Below, in pieces: positions 1 to 11,503 of a stretch of DNA of 64,000 bases. The stretch is from Sipunculus nudus (lineage: Eukaryota; Annelida; Sipuncula; Golfingiida; Sipunculidae). Made by a program: the position numbers and the translations under genes. The notes beneath the pieces were generated by a model. It had not been told where the DNA came from. It did not search any database and worked only from the letters and a program-made list of their open reading frames with translations. Where the stretch lies: NCBI GenBank assembly GCA_026874595.1, contig CM049311.1, positions 22,002,676-22,066,675 of the forward strand. Reading direction: 5' to 3'. Positions within the stretch are counted from its first letter, which is position 1, and the number at the start of each line of letters is the position of its first letter.

Positions 1-254
1 TAGTGATCAGATGCCCTTGTTGAATTCATTTTATTTTAGCGGGCCCCCACATATTACAAACATATTGATATAGACAAATTAAGCAGCCTATGTGCAGTGA
101 TATCCACGTTTTCTGGGCGAATTTTATTAAAGCTCTTAGGGATTGCCTTTAGTCTATTTAGAGAAAATATTGTTTGAGAAATGTCTAACATACCCACTTA
201 CTGAAAAGAAGAAAGGGTATTGTGGTATGATTTATTTGTCTAAAATGAAACGCA
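1..254. other. AT-rich sequence, no gene seen
   Basis: No exon, repeat unit or RNA gene is recognisable in this leading stretch. It lies immediately upstream of the first decayed lectin exon and is probably intron or intergenic DNA of that duplicated unit. A first exon for that unit could lie off the left edge of the window. Confidence 0.4.
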
Positions 255-460
255 TGTTCGGAGCCATTTGTCTTCTTGCTCACTGAAGATGTCTGTCACA
301 ACGCCATTTGCGACGTAATCCTACCGGCAGCAAGGAGCAATTCTAAGAAAGGAGAGTCAATTTGTGAAAGCTAAGATTCGAAACTTGTCAGCATTTAAAC
401 ATGGAAGGAGCTGCAATATCTGAAGCATATTATAAAAAAGACTCCTGTCTTATTAAAAAG
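255..460 (+). pseudogene. Decayed C-type lectin exon 2 (paralogue 1)
   Basis: Nucleotide similarity to the intact lectin exon at 11288-11503 runs through the whole stretch. Both copies share the GAGCCATT segment near the start, the TGTGAAA of the second conserved cysteine, and the CTTGTCAGCAT that encodes the Leu-Val-Ser core of the domain. Reading the best frame gives residues such as GESICES and KLVSI interrupted by stop codons, so this copy cannot encode a lectin domain. The end of the homology coincides with AAAAGGTGAC, matching the exon 2 donor position of the intact copy. With 1102-1313 it forms a full decayed unit on the same strand. I infer an old tandem duplication of the lectin gene followed by loss of function. 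Confidence 0.72.
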
Positions 461-1101
461 GTGACAATTTTTAATAAAACGCTATGCTTGCAGGCAGGGG
501 GCGGTAAGAGATATACGAATGTGTTTCCGCCTCCCGAGTAGCTAGAGGATACCTATTACTTAAAATAAAATATAAGTATACGATCTTTGTCAAACAGATA
601 GAAATGGAATGTCTATTGTAACACGTATTTTAAAAATTGATACCTCCACTTGCGTCATGTAGCGTTTAGTGAAACACTTACTTTAAAATATCCGCTATTC
701 ATAACGTCATGGAAAGTTTACAAATACATTAGCTTTAAAACATATGTCAACTAATACGTTGTCACATTTGCTTGTACAGAATCCAACATTTTTTGCCACC
801 ATAAAGTAATAGCCCCCTTACATATAAATGGTGATTCAGTGGGCCAGTTTACAGTTAAATGTTAAAGAGAAAACATCACTTCTGACGTGTATTCAAGCTT
901 TACAAAAGGTATCCTGAAACAACCGCGATGTAGACATAAGGACACACAACTCAAAACAAAGTCACTAAACCAATATGCGACCGATGGAATTAACCGGGAA
1001 CAATTATCATACAACAAAAATGTTGAATACTTGCCAAAATATCTAAAGCTATTACTTTTGGTATATTAACATATTCGGATATGTTCAGTCCTTATTCTTC
1101 A

Positions 1102-1313
1102 TACTGGACAACGGTGACGTCATGAATACTTGGATATGGAGTGGTACTGGATAGAAGATGGATTTTCATCATCCTAGAACAACAAAACCCTTGAACCTAT
1201 ATAACTTTCAGGATCGTCTTTCGTTTGCGCCTTTTAGATATGCTTTGTGGACTACCATTCTCTCGTACAAGAAGCTGTGTGTAATATGCGAGAAATCGTC
1301 TCCTTGTAAATGA
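1102..1313 (+). pseudogene. Decayed C-type lectin exon 3 (paralogue 1)
   Basis: This is the decayed C-terminal half of a C-type lectin domain. Visible landmarks match the exon at 14386-14633: YWTT at the start (YWTS in the intact copy), then TWIWSGTG (TWIWRTTG there), and CVICEKSSPCK immediately before a TGA stop (GIICEKRALCS there). The nucleotides just after the stop, TGAATTG, are also shared. In-frame stops occur inside the domain, after YWTTVTS and after SGTG, so it is a pseudo-exon. Its spacing from the 255-460 relic gives an intron of about 640 bp. Homology is judged by eye, and a profile search against the C-type lectin family would settle it. Confidence 0.72.
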
Positions 1314-3492
1314 ATTGATCTTTTTGGTCAAACATATTAAAGACTCACTCAGATTTTAAAATGTATCAAATGAGGAACTACATATATTGTATCAGTATTT
1401 CTCAGGTTCCATTTTCTTAGAAATCTTTCTGTTTCCCCAAGGTACAGTTACATTTCTTGCCAGTAAATTAATGAAACCGATCCAATGCTTTTCTGAAAAA
1501 AAAATTTGCATATAACCGATACTATTATTGCTCACCTTCTCCTTTCATGATACACCAAAATGCAGTGCGTACATTTGACAATTAAGACAACGTTGCGAAA
1601 ATACCAGAAAAAAAATTGATATTAAACTCATTGATATTAAAGTTGATATTAAACTGCTTCAACCAACTCGAACACGTCTTACGTCGTACGTCATACGTTA
1701 ATTGAATATTATATAGATGTTACATGTAAGTAATTATATAAAAATCATGCGAACATAACCTAAAGTCTATTTTAATGATGTCGTTATTTGTTTTTGTGGC
1801 ATATAACTTATATTCAAGTACATAATTAATAATACGATTTCCTCGTTTGAATGTGATGGTTATTTATTTGACCATAGACCATAAAGTATAGTCTTATTTT
1901 AGGAGTGTCTCGTATTTCTTTATGACAATAAGTGTTTTATGACAATTAGACTGATCAAGGGGCAATTGATTTAGTTGTATATTGTGTTTATTTGGAATTT
2001 AAGTGGTCATTTTCTCCTTGTGAATTTTGGTCCGATCCCTTATCTCGGTTAAAAAAGGGGACGTCTATTTTAACTATGTTTAGAACTTGTCCCTTTCACA
2101 ACTGTTTCTGAAGTAACAATTGTTATATTTATCTATAAAATTATAACAAACCTCAAATATTCAGGGGACACAACATATGTCTTCGCCAAAAGCACTTGGT
2201 AGGTGAGACAATATTTCAACATAACAGTATTCTGAGCATTAATAACTAACAGAGTAAAACTTGGAAAAAAAATAAGCAAATTAATGATAAGCTTTAAGAC
2301 AAGCACTCACTCTCACGGTTTGCCAGACGACAAAGTGTATCCTGAATACTTTGGTACATATGGCAATTAGCCACACATCATCATAATTCAATTCGCTGCG
2401 CGGACGGCTGCAATACTGGTGTCCAGTGCAATCCTGAAAGAACTTTTGACCTGGAGAGACTTATGTATGTGTATGTGTAGAGCTAAGGAAATTACGGGCC
2501 TGATTTGTACCGACTTGCAACCAAAGCCTTCACAATGTCTGTCTGTCGCGCTTAAAGGCGAAACAATATATTGATGAGAGTTAACCAAATCATCTGTAAA
2601 ATCATTTGGTCTCCAATATATATAAAATTGTTTTTTTTTCTAAGGTGAGTGAATGTGCAACTTTGCTTGCACAGACACACCTACACACACAGCCTAGTGT
2701 CAAAGGTTATTCAGCCCCATAGGCACACACAGGCCAGCACTGGACATCCGTGAGTTCTGCTAGGGTAATTTTGAGTTGTGATGAAGAAGCACAACTTGTT
2801 TTGGCGAAGATTAATATATTCCTTGTTGCATCTGACTTGCAAACGACACAAAACAAAATTCTCACAAAACAATATTATGACAAAAATGACCCAAAGGATG
2901 ATTAAGAAGGTCTACATTGGTAGTGGCCATTTTATTACAAACTGGATTGGTAAGAATATTCTTTAGTGTATATATATTATTTCGTGATATGATATTTCGT
3001 GATAAGTGTAACTGAACCGTTGTCATGTGGTGAAAGGAAAATACAATCTTGTTTAACATTTATTTAGTGGAAAGACGCAGTCATGCAGAAGCAGACACTC
3101 CGCTCTTATTAATTCGATTACAATTCTTGGCCCGTTGACAGGCCTGGTTGAGAAACATATTATTGCTCTGTGCTTGTTTGATAGTGAGTAATAGTGGCTG
3201 ATTGCTTCAGCCGAAAATAATGACAAGGCCTTTGAGAGCAGACATTGAAGTTTCACAGTCAAGCCGTAAATATACTTGATATCCCGCAAGAAATGTGAAC
3301 ATTAACTGCCCAGTGGGTTTATACTTAACAAACTATTGGACCATCAAGAACCATGGAAAGAGAACGGATCTGTTTAAACACAGGGGAGATATGAAAAACT
3401 TTAGCAGATAGCGGGGAGGAGGAACATTTCAGTGTGTAGTATGACAAATTAGTTGCAAATGTGTTCTTGTATGGGAACAACATTTAATAAAT
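1314..3492. other. AT-rich spacer, no gene seen
   Basis: About 2.2 kb with no recognisable exon, RNA gene or transposon core. Several short open frames (for example 2388-2588 minus, 2778-2966 plus, 3053-3289 minus) overlap one another on both strands and show no domain. They are treated as chance frames. A short run of alternating CA/AC near 2675-2690 is the only simple-sequence feature. Confidence 0.4.
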
Positions 3493-3502
3493 TATATATA
3501 TA

Positions 3503-3541
<39 letters not shown>
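3493..3541. repeat. (TA)n microsatellite
   Basis: Alternating TA run with one interruption (a GAATA step near its start). It directly abuts the dispersed repeat at 3542-3622. A second, shorter TA run flanks that repeat on the other side (about 3626-3641), so the repeat sits in a TA cradle. Confidence 0.95.
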
Positions 3542-3544
<3 letters not shown>

Positions 3545-3622
3545 TCTGAAGAAAAACAACACTGTTAATTCACAACAGACTGTTTCACGGGATGCGACCC
3601 GATCATCAGGTGAATGTGGTTA
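3542..3622 (+). repeat. Dispersed 80-bp repeat, copy A
   Basis: This stretch recurs almost unchanged at 9603-9681 and, inverted and more diverged, at 9972-10046. The core shared by all copies is the CTGTTTCACGGGATGCGACC block followed by GATCATCAGGTGAATGTGG. All copies start with an AACACTGT-type head. It has no coding capacity. It resembles the conserved end of a small non-autonomous element associated with TA microsatellites. The family is not identified. Confidence 0.85.
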
Positions 3623-4382
3623 GAATATATATATATATATAAACGTGAATATATAATTACTAATTTTATAGTAAATACATCCTTGACCCTCACTGTTTAC
3701 ACAGTTGGTGTTATAAACTGTTTATATGCACTGTTTAGTGCGTGACACTATATAATTCAAAACTTTTACGTACCAGACGGATTTCGCCTTTCATTTGCCC
3801 CGGATACGTGGCTTTTACGTATGCAAGAACCACAGGCGGCAGAGCGTACTGTACACCTTTGGGACCAACCTCGTCACGCTTGAGTAAAAAGCAAAACAAC
3901 GTGTCAGTTATATACATGAGACTAACTGTCCCCAAATTATCAACTGTTACTGGACCAATTCGTTACGCTGAAATAAACAGCTACAACATAAATTCTATAT
4001 ACGAAACTGATCCCAAATTATCAACTATTGGCAACATCTCTTGTATCGCTCACAGCTCATGATAAAATCATATGATATTGAATAACGTGACACTCAGTCT
4101 CTTGTAAATACTCACATTCAGGTCTCTTGCCCAGTGAAATTAAAAGCCGAATCTGATCTGCTCTGCTTGTGGCTTTTCCCTTTTCATTTTATTGCATCAC
4201 TCTTCATGACAATGCTGTTACAAAGGTCTGCCCATCGCATCTGGAATACAAATGTAGCAAGAATCCATAGTCAACCATGAAAGTAAAAAGCAACATTACC
4301 ATTTGTATATGAAGCATATAAGGTCAACTGCTCACCCAAAACTTCGAAAGCTTGTAATAGATTTTTCCTAGCGCTCTCCAGT

Positions 4383-4846
4383 TCATCTGTTTGCATACTG
4401 CTTCGTCGAGGCACCATAGACCATATTTGGTACCATAGACCATATCATATGGTGAAGGGATTCATTATGATTTTGAGTACTAGCTCCGACATCTCCTTGC
4501 ATTAACGAGTCTTTCGTCAGGTCCGAGAAAACCGGTTCCAACAGATCTGTGATGGCTTTCGGCTGGGTATTAACCGTTCGCTGAGCGTTCTGCGTCCCAT
4601 CAGCCAAGTCACGCTGCCACGAGCAGAAACTATCGGAACCTGACGGACAGAGGTGTGATCGCCTGGTTCTCTATAATGTTTCATAATCGCCCACTTCTGT
4701 CGTGCCATGGCGGCTGATTCATGCGGATTGTCCCGAATCGCCTTCCCGTAGAGTTTTTGGAAAAAGTCAACCCGTGCAAGTGTGAGACGTCCCCGACCAC
4801 GTAGTGACTTCCAATCATTGATTGATTGTATGACGTGATAAACCAA
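4383..4846 (-). pseudogene. MULE-like transposase fragment (fossil)
   Basis: Two overlapping minus-strand frames, 4846-4517 and 4607-4383, together look like one degraded protein. The first contains RGRGRLT, then VDFFQKLYGKAIRDNP and RQKWAIMKHY. The second contains PVFSDLTKDSLMQ and TQNHNESLHHMIWSMVPN. This order (a GRGRLT helix, the YGKAIR segment, WAI, then a TQN-NES-IW-P motif) is what I know from Mutator-like transposase domains common in invertebrate and mollusc genomes. The two parts are in different frames, so at least one frameshift lies near 4600. The fragment is far shorter than a full transposase, and no terminal inverted repeats were recognised around it. It is a dead remnant. Family assignment is from memory of motif patterns. 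Confidence 0.72.
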
Positions 4847-4849
4847 AGA

Positions 4850-6095
4850 TAATCAGACTAATACATTATATTCTGATGGTGAAAAAATAATTTATTTCTC
4901 TTTCTTACAATTTTAAATTATTTATTCTCGACATTGTCTCTGGTTCATTTTAGTGACTGCGCGTGTAATGTTTAACACGATGTTAAATATAAAGCAAGTT
5001 ACAATTATTTCAGATTAAGTATTTATTGACTGCACTCAATAACCCCTTCACTTAACCGCAGCTTGATATTGCAGGATATACTGGGTTTCGCAACCACACT
5101 TTTCCCAAAGGACCTAGAATTCTAGGCCAATGACGATGAGTTGCATACGATAACCTTGTGTAATTTGTGTGTACATCTTTGACCTTGTGTTTCGACATGT
5201 ACTTATGTTTGTGAATTGATTGGATCACTGTTATATTATTCGCAAGTATCCTTAGAAATTAGTTGTAAAACTGTAAGGAAGACAAACAAACATAATGTGA
5301 AAACCTTGTGAATGAGTAAAAGTTAAATGGATAACTGCTGCCATATGTTTTGTACTGTTTTATTTTAATTCCCCGTTAATTGTTCACATGTGGACCTAAT
5401 ACGATAGCCCTACAGGATTCAATAGTCAATCGTAATCCAAAAAAGATGTAAAAAATTCGGTTTTTATTTTGCCTGCAAAGTCTTAATGTGTTATCGATTG
5501 TAAAATGCTTTCCTCAGTATAATCTTCCATAATATTATTACTACACGAAAGAGCGTCTCTATTGTAAGGTAACAACTTCACGGTAAAGCACCACAACCTG
5601 AAAGTCGGGGAAACTATAATAAAATTCCTTGTGAGCGAGCTAACTAATACAAACCTACACGGATCTTTATCAAACGTGACATGAAACAGATATGGGTGAG
5701 GTGACGACGATTATTTAAAATGGGGTGTTCAACTTTACTTGGAGACTAACCTTGACTTTGAACAGTTTATTTTTTGTGAAATTCGAACACAATCTTACAT
5801 TATTTCAAGGAAGGCTGCATGGATTTGTAAAAAAAAAATCTGGTTAACCGATGATCTTGGAGTTTTATTTTTTCCTGAAGACTGGTTGCGCCACTTTCAG
5901 TCTTTTCCCTGTTTTGCGACTTTTAATACAACCACCATTGCCATTTGACAATAATGTGAGCATTATAATTAATTAACTGATGACAAATTCCTTTCATATC
6001 ATCCACATGCACGGGTATGGCAAAATATGACCCTTACTATAAGAGCGGCCCTGACCTTGAATATTTCCATATTTCATGAAAGAGACATATTTCTC
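4850..6095. other. AT-rich spacer, no gene seen
   Basis: No coding exon or known repeat recognised. The 69-residue frame at 5739-5948 is AT-rich, has no domain or splice context and is treated as chance. Confidence 0.4.
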
Positions 6096-6097
6096 AG

Positions 6098-6400
6098 ACC
6101 AACCGGCTTCTGTGGCTCAGAGCTGTAGCACAGAACGCAAGGCCGTGAGATCCTGAATTCGAATATCAGCCGAGGCGGGGAGATTTTTCACGGTCGGGCC
6201 TCACCCAAGATGTGCGTTCTGCAGGCTTAATGGGGAGACTTTGCCCAACAGTTGGTGTGTCACTCACCAACGAGTGCGCCTTTCGGGGGTTGCTCGGTGT
6301 TATGGCCCGGCAATTGGGTTGACACACACCGAAGACCCGCAGGAGTGGTACACCGAGCATGGGTAACACCAGAACACCGAATGTCACGTAGTCCGAAACC
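6098..6400 (+). repeat. tRNA-derived SINE
   Basis: The head carries a Pol III A-box-like TGGCTCAGAGC (6113-6123) and a B-box-like GAATTCGAATAT (6155-6166), 31 bp apart, which is tRNA spacing. A GC-rich tRNA-unrelated body follows (to about 6400), standing out from the AT-rich surroundings. The B box is imperfect, so the copy is probably old. The 73-residue minus frame over the body (6166-6387) is a shadow of this GC-rich repeat and not a gene. Confidence 0.65.
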
Positions 6401-6479
6401 AGAATGGGAATCTACAGATGGACAAAAATAGAAGCGGTTACCTAAACCAAAAATCTTTTACAACAGGCAGATTAGTTTA

Positions 6480-7010
6480 CAAATCTGACCTTGACCTTGA
6501 TCTTCAGTGCCAAATCAGTACCGAAACTAGAACCCCATAACGCTTGAGGCACTGTTTATTTTAATTTTCACTTTTACATAAATTGTTTTCACTAAGATCT
6601 TGAACACGCTGGAAAACTGGCGGTGTGACGGTGACCTTTGCTTTCAAGTATAAATCTTTGGACAAATATGGTTTTTGTGACCGCCATATCTTTTAAAGTT
6701 CTGTATAAGTCTTCTTCAAATTTGACACCCAAATTGTTTTTAACCAGATCTCTAGAATGTTAAAAAAAATAATTTTTCCCCAATTTGACACACAGAATTT
6801 TTCCAGGACCTCGGACATGTTTGACAAATGGTGAAATTGGACATGGTCTTTAAGGTCAAATCTGCGGAAACAGATTATTTTTTGAGAACCACATGAAGTA
6901 CTGCACATTTTCCCATCAAATTTGACACACCAATTGTCTCGATCAAGATTAGGGACGTATGAAATTTGGTGACCTTGACCCTGGTGACTTTGACATATCA
7001 ATGAAGAAGG
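6480..7010. repeat. GACCTTGACC-type degenerate tandem repeat
   Basis: Around three degenerate units begin with AAATTTGACAC or a close variant (about 6718, 6781 and 6918), with recurring TGACCTTGACC motifs at both ends (about 6487 and 6970). Repeats of this style are widespread in mollusc genomes. The minus frame 6693-7001 is open only because the repeat lacks stops. It has no recognised domain. Confidence 0.55.
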
Positions 7011-8546
7011 GAGCCTACTTTTAAGAGCCTGAGAAACTATGGCACCTCCGAAATGTATAGCTTTAGACGCACTGCAATTGCATGTAGCTCCAATATTTGA
7101 TATTTACCAATATATGGTAAATTGCAATGTAGAAAAATAATATACAACTGCTATTCAACAAAGCCTTTCATGGACCCAACTACTCTTTAAACCGATTCAT
7201 GATATTTGCCTGGAACCTGTAACAACCAAACTATGGTTATACAGTAATATTTTTGCTATGGTTAACATACATTTTCAGGATCTGATTTAAATTCATAGAT
7301 TACCTTTTTTTCAAACAGATGATAGGTCGAACAGTGGATAATGATATTGTTCCAGATTTTATATGTTTGTCCGGGAATCTGAAATCTTAGTTTAAAAATA
7401 AGTTTATATGTTGATAAAGTTTATGCGAATCTGAATACCCTCATTATTTAAACTTAATTTTGACACAAGAGAAGGCGCTGTAAATAAACCCATTTACTTT
7501 TGCAGCCTACCTCAAACACACTTTGGTTATATTTTTTTTTAAATCTGTCAAAAAATGAACCATTAATTTCGAAAAAATGTTGACAGTCAGTTTAAATTGA
7601 CCTCTCCGACATATACAAATCTTTGACATCGTATGGGGAGGTCTTCAGACACATTAAAGAATATACAAAGCACAATGAAATATTAAGAATAAGTATTAAT
7701 ATGTGACAGTTAATGGCATACACGGCATAAACTAATCCTCGTTCTGAGCAAATTAACCGAGACAAATACAACAGGAATAGGTCCATATCAATATACATGT
7801 CAAAAACGGAAACAGGAAATCTGATGCTAACTTGTAACTTTTTCTGTTTTTAGGTAAATATTAGTTTTGCTTGTTGGTTGGATCTTGTGCATTTTTCTCA
7901 ATTTCATCTCGTTAAATATCTTCAAACGGACCACCATTGTAAAACATTTCTTCTAGGGCTATATTTATTGTATACAATTAAAGTGTGGCAGTTTTATTGG
8001 AAGTTTATCAAAAAATGAATATTTGAAACCTAAACAACGATTTCTTCTTTAGTTTGTGGGGCATTCCAGTACAGTGTAATGAGATTAAAGCGTCATATGA
8101 ATACTAATTATGAATGCTTTATTGCCAGGTGTAAAGGTTTAAAGGATCTTTCCTTTACAGATATCGCACTAATCTGCAATAAAGGGAGATGCCGTAAATA
8201 AAAATGATTATAACATCCGTCGTTAAAAGAACAGGGTGTATTAAGCAGTAGTAGTGCGATACCCATAATTTTGACATTATGACCGCCCATTAGTGGTTTC
8301 GTTAAACTGGGAGATATAAACTGGTCATGGTTCTATAAGGGCATGAGCCTGCGATACACAAGTACTTCGAGGACAGCAACCAGGAGATAATCTGTTTGAG
8401 CAATCGGACATATTGCTCTAATATTTAACTTTCACTCATCCTGTTTAATAGGTAATGTATTATCTATATACCTGTAGAATGTGTATCAATAATACAAAAA
8501 TACAACCTGGTACTTTCTTTACCACATTCTTTATCATCACCTATAA

Positions 8547-8757
8547 GGTCATACTTGTGTTGACTCGTTCGGCTACCTGCTTATCACATATGCTTTTCCT
8601 AACAGGGGTTGTTATCAGTAAGTACAGAAAGCCAACATCAGTTTTCACAATGGAAAATATTTTTGTGAAAAAGCTGGGGCAAAACTGGTCAGTATGGAAA
8701 CACGCCAGGATGTTAAACATCTTAAAGACATTATTAATAAATATCCAAGTCTTGTAA
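8547..8757 (+). pseudogene. Decayed C-type lectin exon 2 (paralogue 2)
   Basis: Aligns along its length with the intact exon 11288-11503. Shared landmarks are an acceptor-side GGTCATAC (GGTTACAC in the intact copy), TGTGTTGA, TTCGGCTACCTG, GTTGCTATCAG, the AAACTGGTCAG segment and an end at CTTGTAAGGT. The frame is shifted relative to the intact copy, and the cysteine and WIGL-type landmarks are lost, so it does not encode a working half-domain. Similarity also continues upstream (an AATCTGCAATAAAGG stretch near 8170 resembles one near 10895). The offset of about 2.73 kb therefore reflects a tandem duplication that includes intron sequence. No matching exon 1 or exon 3 was identified for this unit. 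Confidence 0.75.
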
Positions 8758-9301
8758 GGTCAGTCTATCGCCTCTTTATTTACGAGGCACACTTTTGGAT
8801 TTTCATATGCATTGGAACATGATTTGAAACGGACGGAGTGTTGTTATATTGAGCACAAGAGGAGAGAAAAAAATTCTGCTTTATCCACTCCCTCATGTAT
8901 TTAAATATATGTAAAGACAGCGCATCTTACAACATCACCTGAGGGTGGATTAAATTTAGAGGGGACGGCGTGAGCGGCGGCCTACATTTGTTTCGACCAA
9001 TAAGCTGGAAATTTAAACAATAACTTTTATAATACTGAGAGGAAGCGCCGGATTTCTTGAGGCAGCTTTTTCTCAAATACTCATACAACGCTGGGAATTT
9101 CGATTAGAATTTCTCTGAATATGTAACAATATAGGTATTAGTGTGGGAAATATCATGCCTTAAAATAAGATGATAAATTGATCCTTTGTTTTGTATAGCC
9201 AGTTTCGTACCACAAGGCGTAGGGCAATTCAGGCAGTTTTATCTGAGGAGTGTCACCACAGGTTCTGTGATAAAAAGAACTTAGTTTGGTCCAGTCTCTA
9301 T

Positions 9302-9304
<3 letters not shown>

Positions 9305-9338
<34 letters not shown>
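9305..9338. repeat. (TA)n microsatellite
   Basis: Uninterrupted TA run of about 34 bp. It creates an artificial Tyr-Ile string in the overlapping short frame. Confidence 0.95.
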
Positions 9339-9346
<8 letters not shown>

Positions 9347-9602
9347 TTACGAAAATGTTCAGTTACACATAAACACGTGTTTTCATGTATTGGCAATCTT
9401 CAGATGTGATCTGTCAACGGTTGGTGCGGTTATGTAATCATGTGTTGATGGACTCAGCCATGGTCAGGTGGAAATGTTCGGGGATCAGGATTATGCCTGC
9501 ATTTTCGAAATGATTTCTGATCTTTTGTTCATCCTTTGAGACTTCGGGAATGTTATTATTTGTACCTTTTCTTCGAGGCAGAGATTATATATATATAAAT
9601 AT

Positions 9603-9681
9603 AACTCTGAAGAAAAACAACACTGTATATTCACAGTCTGTTTCACGGGATGCGACCCGATCATCAGGTGAATGTGGTTAG
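9603..9681 (+). repeat. Dispersed 80-bp repeat, copy B
   Basis: Near-identical to 3542-3622, with a few base deletions in the left third. It is preceded by a short TA run, as copy A is. Only 290 bp separates it from the inverted copy at 9972-10046, so the two could fold as arms of a stem or mark the ends of one element. Confidence 0.85.
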
Positions 9682-9971
9682 TTATGTATACTACTGATAT
9701 GTTCACTGCTTCCAGGACCCTATTGCAAATCAGTTTAATATGCTAATTGAGCATCCTGGTAATATATCTTTGTATTATAAATAAACAATAAAACAACAAC
9801 AAACCTCTTTGCCCTGTTATGTTCCAGTATCGCACGTGTACCCCGACCAATCCTATTGTGCCCCCGAGGACAACAGGATCAGTGTCAATCTTTCACATGC
9901 CCCCCCCCCAAATCGCACTAAGCATAATCTCGTAAAGTCTCGGCTTTTCAAACCATGCCGTCAGCTTCATT

Positions 9972-10046
9972 CTAACCACATGATTCACCTTATGATCGTG
10001 TCGCATCTCGTGAAAAAGACCTCTTGTGAATTTACAGTGTTGTTAT
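9972..10046 (-). repeat. Dispersed 80-bp repeat, copy C (inverted)
   Basis: Reverse-complement copy of the 9603-9681 repeat, more diverged. It reads CTAACCACATGATTCACC on the plus strand and ends in an ACAGTGTTGTTAT block. The intervening sequence, 9682-9971, includes a run of about ten C near 9901 and no gene. Confidence 0.7.
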
Positions 10047-10488
10047 ACCGCTCTGGCCTCGTCTGCAGGCCATAGAGCACTTTACAATGGAGGGTAACTC
10101 TACCTTCTATATATAAATAAATTAATATATGTTTGTGTGTATATCACAGGTTCAAGGACTTCGATCGTGCATAGGAAATCTGTCAAGAATGTTTCATTTT
10201 ACAATGGTACCATTAGTATAAAATAAACATTTTTGTCTAGAAGGCGTAAACGTGTAATATTCCAAATAACACTTAATGGGTACACCATTAAAATATTCAA
10301 ACTTGCTTTCTTGAGTGACAGTGAATGATATACATTAAACCCTTCGACTTCCATTAGACAAAAACAGGCGCTGTCTGCATTTTGTTCCGAAATCGATATT
10401 TGGGAACAAAACACAAACGGAATAAACTTCAAAGCATACTTATTCCTATAACGTTCATTTCTAGTTTTTCCAAGACGTTACCAGGACA

Positions 10489-10525
10489 ATGAAGACTTTC
10501 ACTTTTATTCTGGTTTATGTTTCTG
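10489..10525 (+). CDS. C-type lectin gene, exon 1 (signal peptide start), putative
   Basis: ATG at 10489 opens a hydrophobic N-terminus, MKTFTFILVYVSG, as expected for a secreted lectin. A GTGGGT donor at 10526 ends the exon after one base of a codon (phase 1). This is exactly the phase needed to join the exon beginning at 11288, which starts with the last two bases of a codon. The frame stays open past this donor, so a slightly longer exon is possible; the next phase-1 site, at 10553, has a poor donor. The short hydrophobic stretch is the weak point, since 13 residues is less than a usual signal peptide before the first domain cysteine. Exon 1 is inferred from position and phase, without transcript evidence. 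Confidence 0.45.
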
Positions 10526-11287
10526 GTGGGTTATCTGTTGCCTCTCATGTGTGTCTATCTTACCATTCCAGTTTCTACCTTCAGAACAGTTATAATAAAT
10601 ATTTATTTCGGTTGGTAATCGTCTGCTTTTCCGGCGTGGCCTTCTTACCGTATCCAGATTCCATCTCCCGGCATATTTTAAAGGAAGCCAAATGTGCGTA
10701 TTTTACCGGAAGTACTATAATCGTAAATTATTATGAAGATATGGGAAACATAAATCATGTTTTATTAATTAGTCAGCGGATCATTCAAAAGGAGCGGGAT
10801 GAGGGTGCTAGGTCAACAGAAAGCTAGGTTTGTATGCCATGGTATTGATTGTGAATTATCCAAGGATCTCTTATTCATGGACATAGCTCCAGCCTGCAAT
10901 AAGGGATCAGCAAATACGGGAATCAAATGTCGTAAGTCAATGCGATTTAACATTAAAAATGATTTTTTATAAACTTTATGATATTTCCATCTATTTACCC
11001 GGGACGAATCTATATATAATTTACAAAGACCGTTTTAGGCAATATCTGTTTTGCAAGTTTATCTATTTTTTTTAAACAATTGTCGTAGTAATAGGTAGTG
11101 TCAATTCGTTTTTACACTCTGAGTGTGATAAGCATGTTCAGTGCTTGCAACCATATATTGAACTTACAATAACTTTCTCTTGTTTGTCTTTTCTATACAT
11201 TTCATAGAAATTATAGAGTTTACTGTAAGAATCTGTAATATTTAGGGTCACAACTTTATAAAACACACAAAAAAAATATCCTTTCAG

Positions 11288-11503
11288 GTTACACGTGTGT
11301 TGAGCCATTCGGCTACCTGTTTACCAAAGATGCTTACCAGAAAATGAGTTGCTATCAGTTCTTCCCGAAAGCCTACAGCAGTTTCCACAAAGGGCAATCC
11401 TTATGTGAAAACTCTCAAGCAAAACTTGTCAGCATGGAGACAAAGGAGGAGCTCGACCATATTAGACAAGTCATTGACAAAAACTCAAGCCTTACTGTGA
11501 AAG
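11288..11503 (+). CDS. C-type lectin domain gene, exon 2 (N-terminal half of CTLD)
   Basis: The frame reads YTCVEPFGYLF..., then SCYQFF, KGQSLCENSQAKLVSMETKEELDHI and SLTVK. This is the N-terminal half of a long-form C-type lectin domain: the N-terminal Cys pair, the CYQFF strand, then the helix with the LCEN cysteine and the LVS(M) core before a Glu-rich helix. The exon is bounded by CTTTCAG at 11281-11287 and a GTTAAG donor at 11504, both phase 1. C-type lectins are usually secreted or surface carbohydrate-binding recognition proteins, and in molluscs they are expanded immune families. The exon has no internal stop and is the best coding signal in the window. Decayed paralogues lie upstream at 255-460 and 8547-8757. 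Confidence 0.8.

Noticed and set aside
9191-9290. Possible lectin C-terminal motif (EECHHRFCDKK) for decayed paralogue 2
   Set aside because: The cysteine spacing is suggestive, but nucleotide similarity to the known exon 3 copies is not visible and YW and WIW landmarks are missing.
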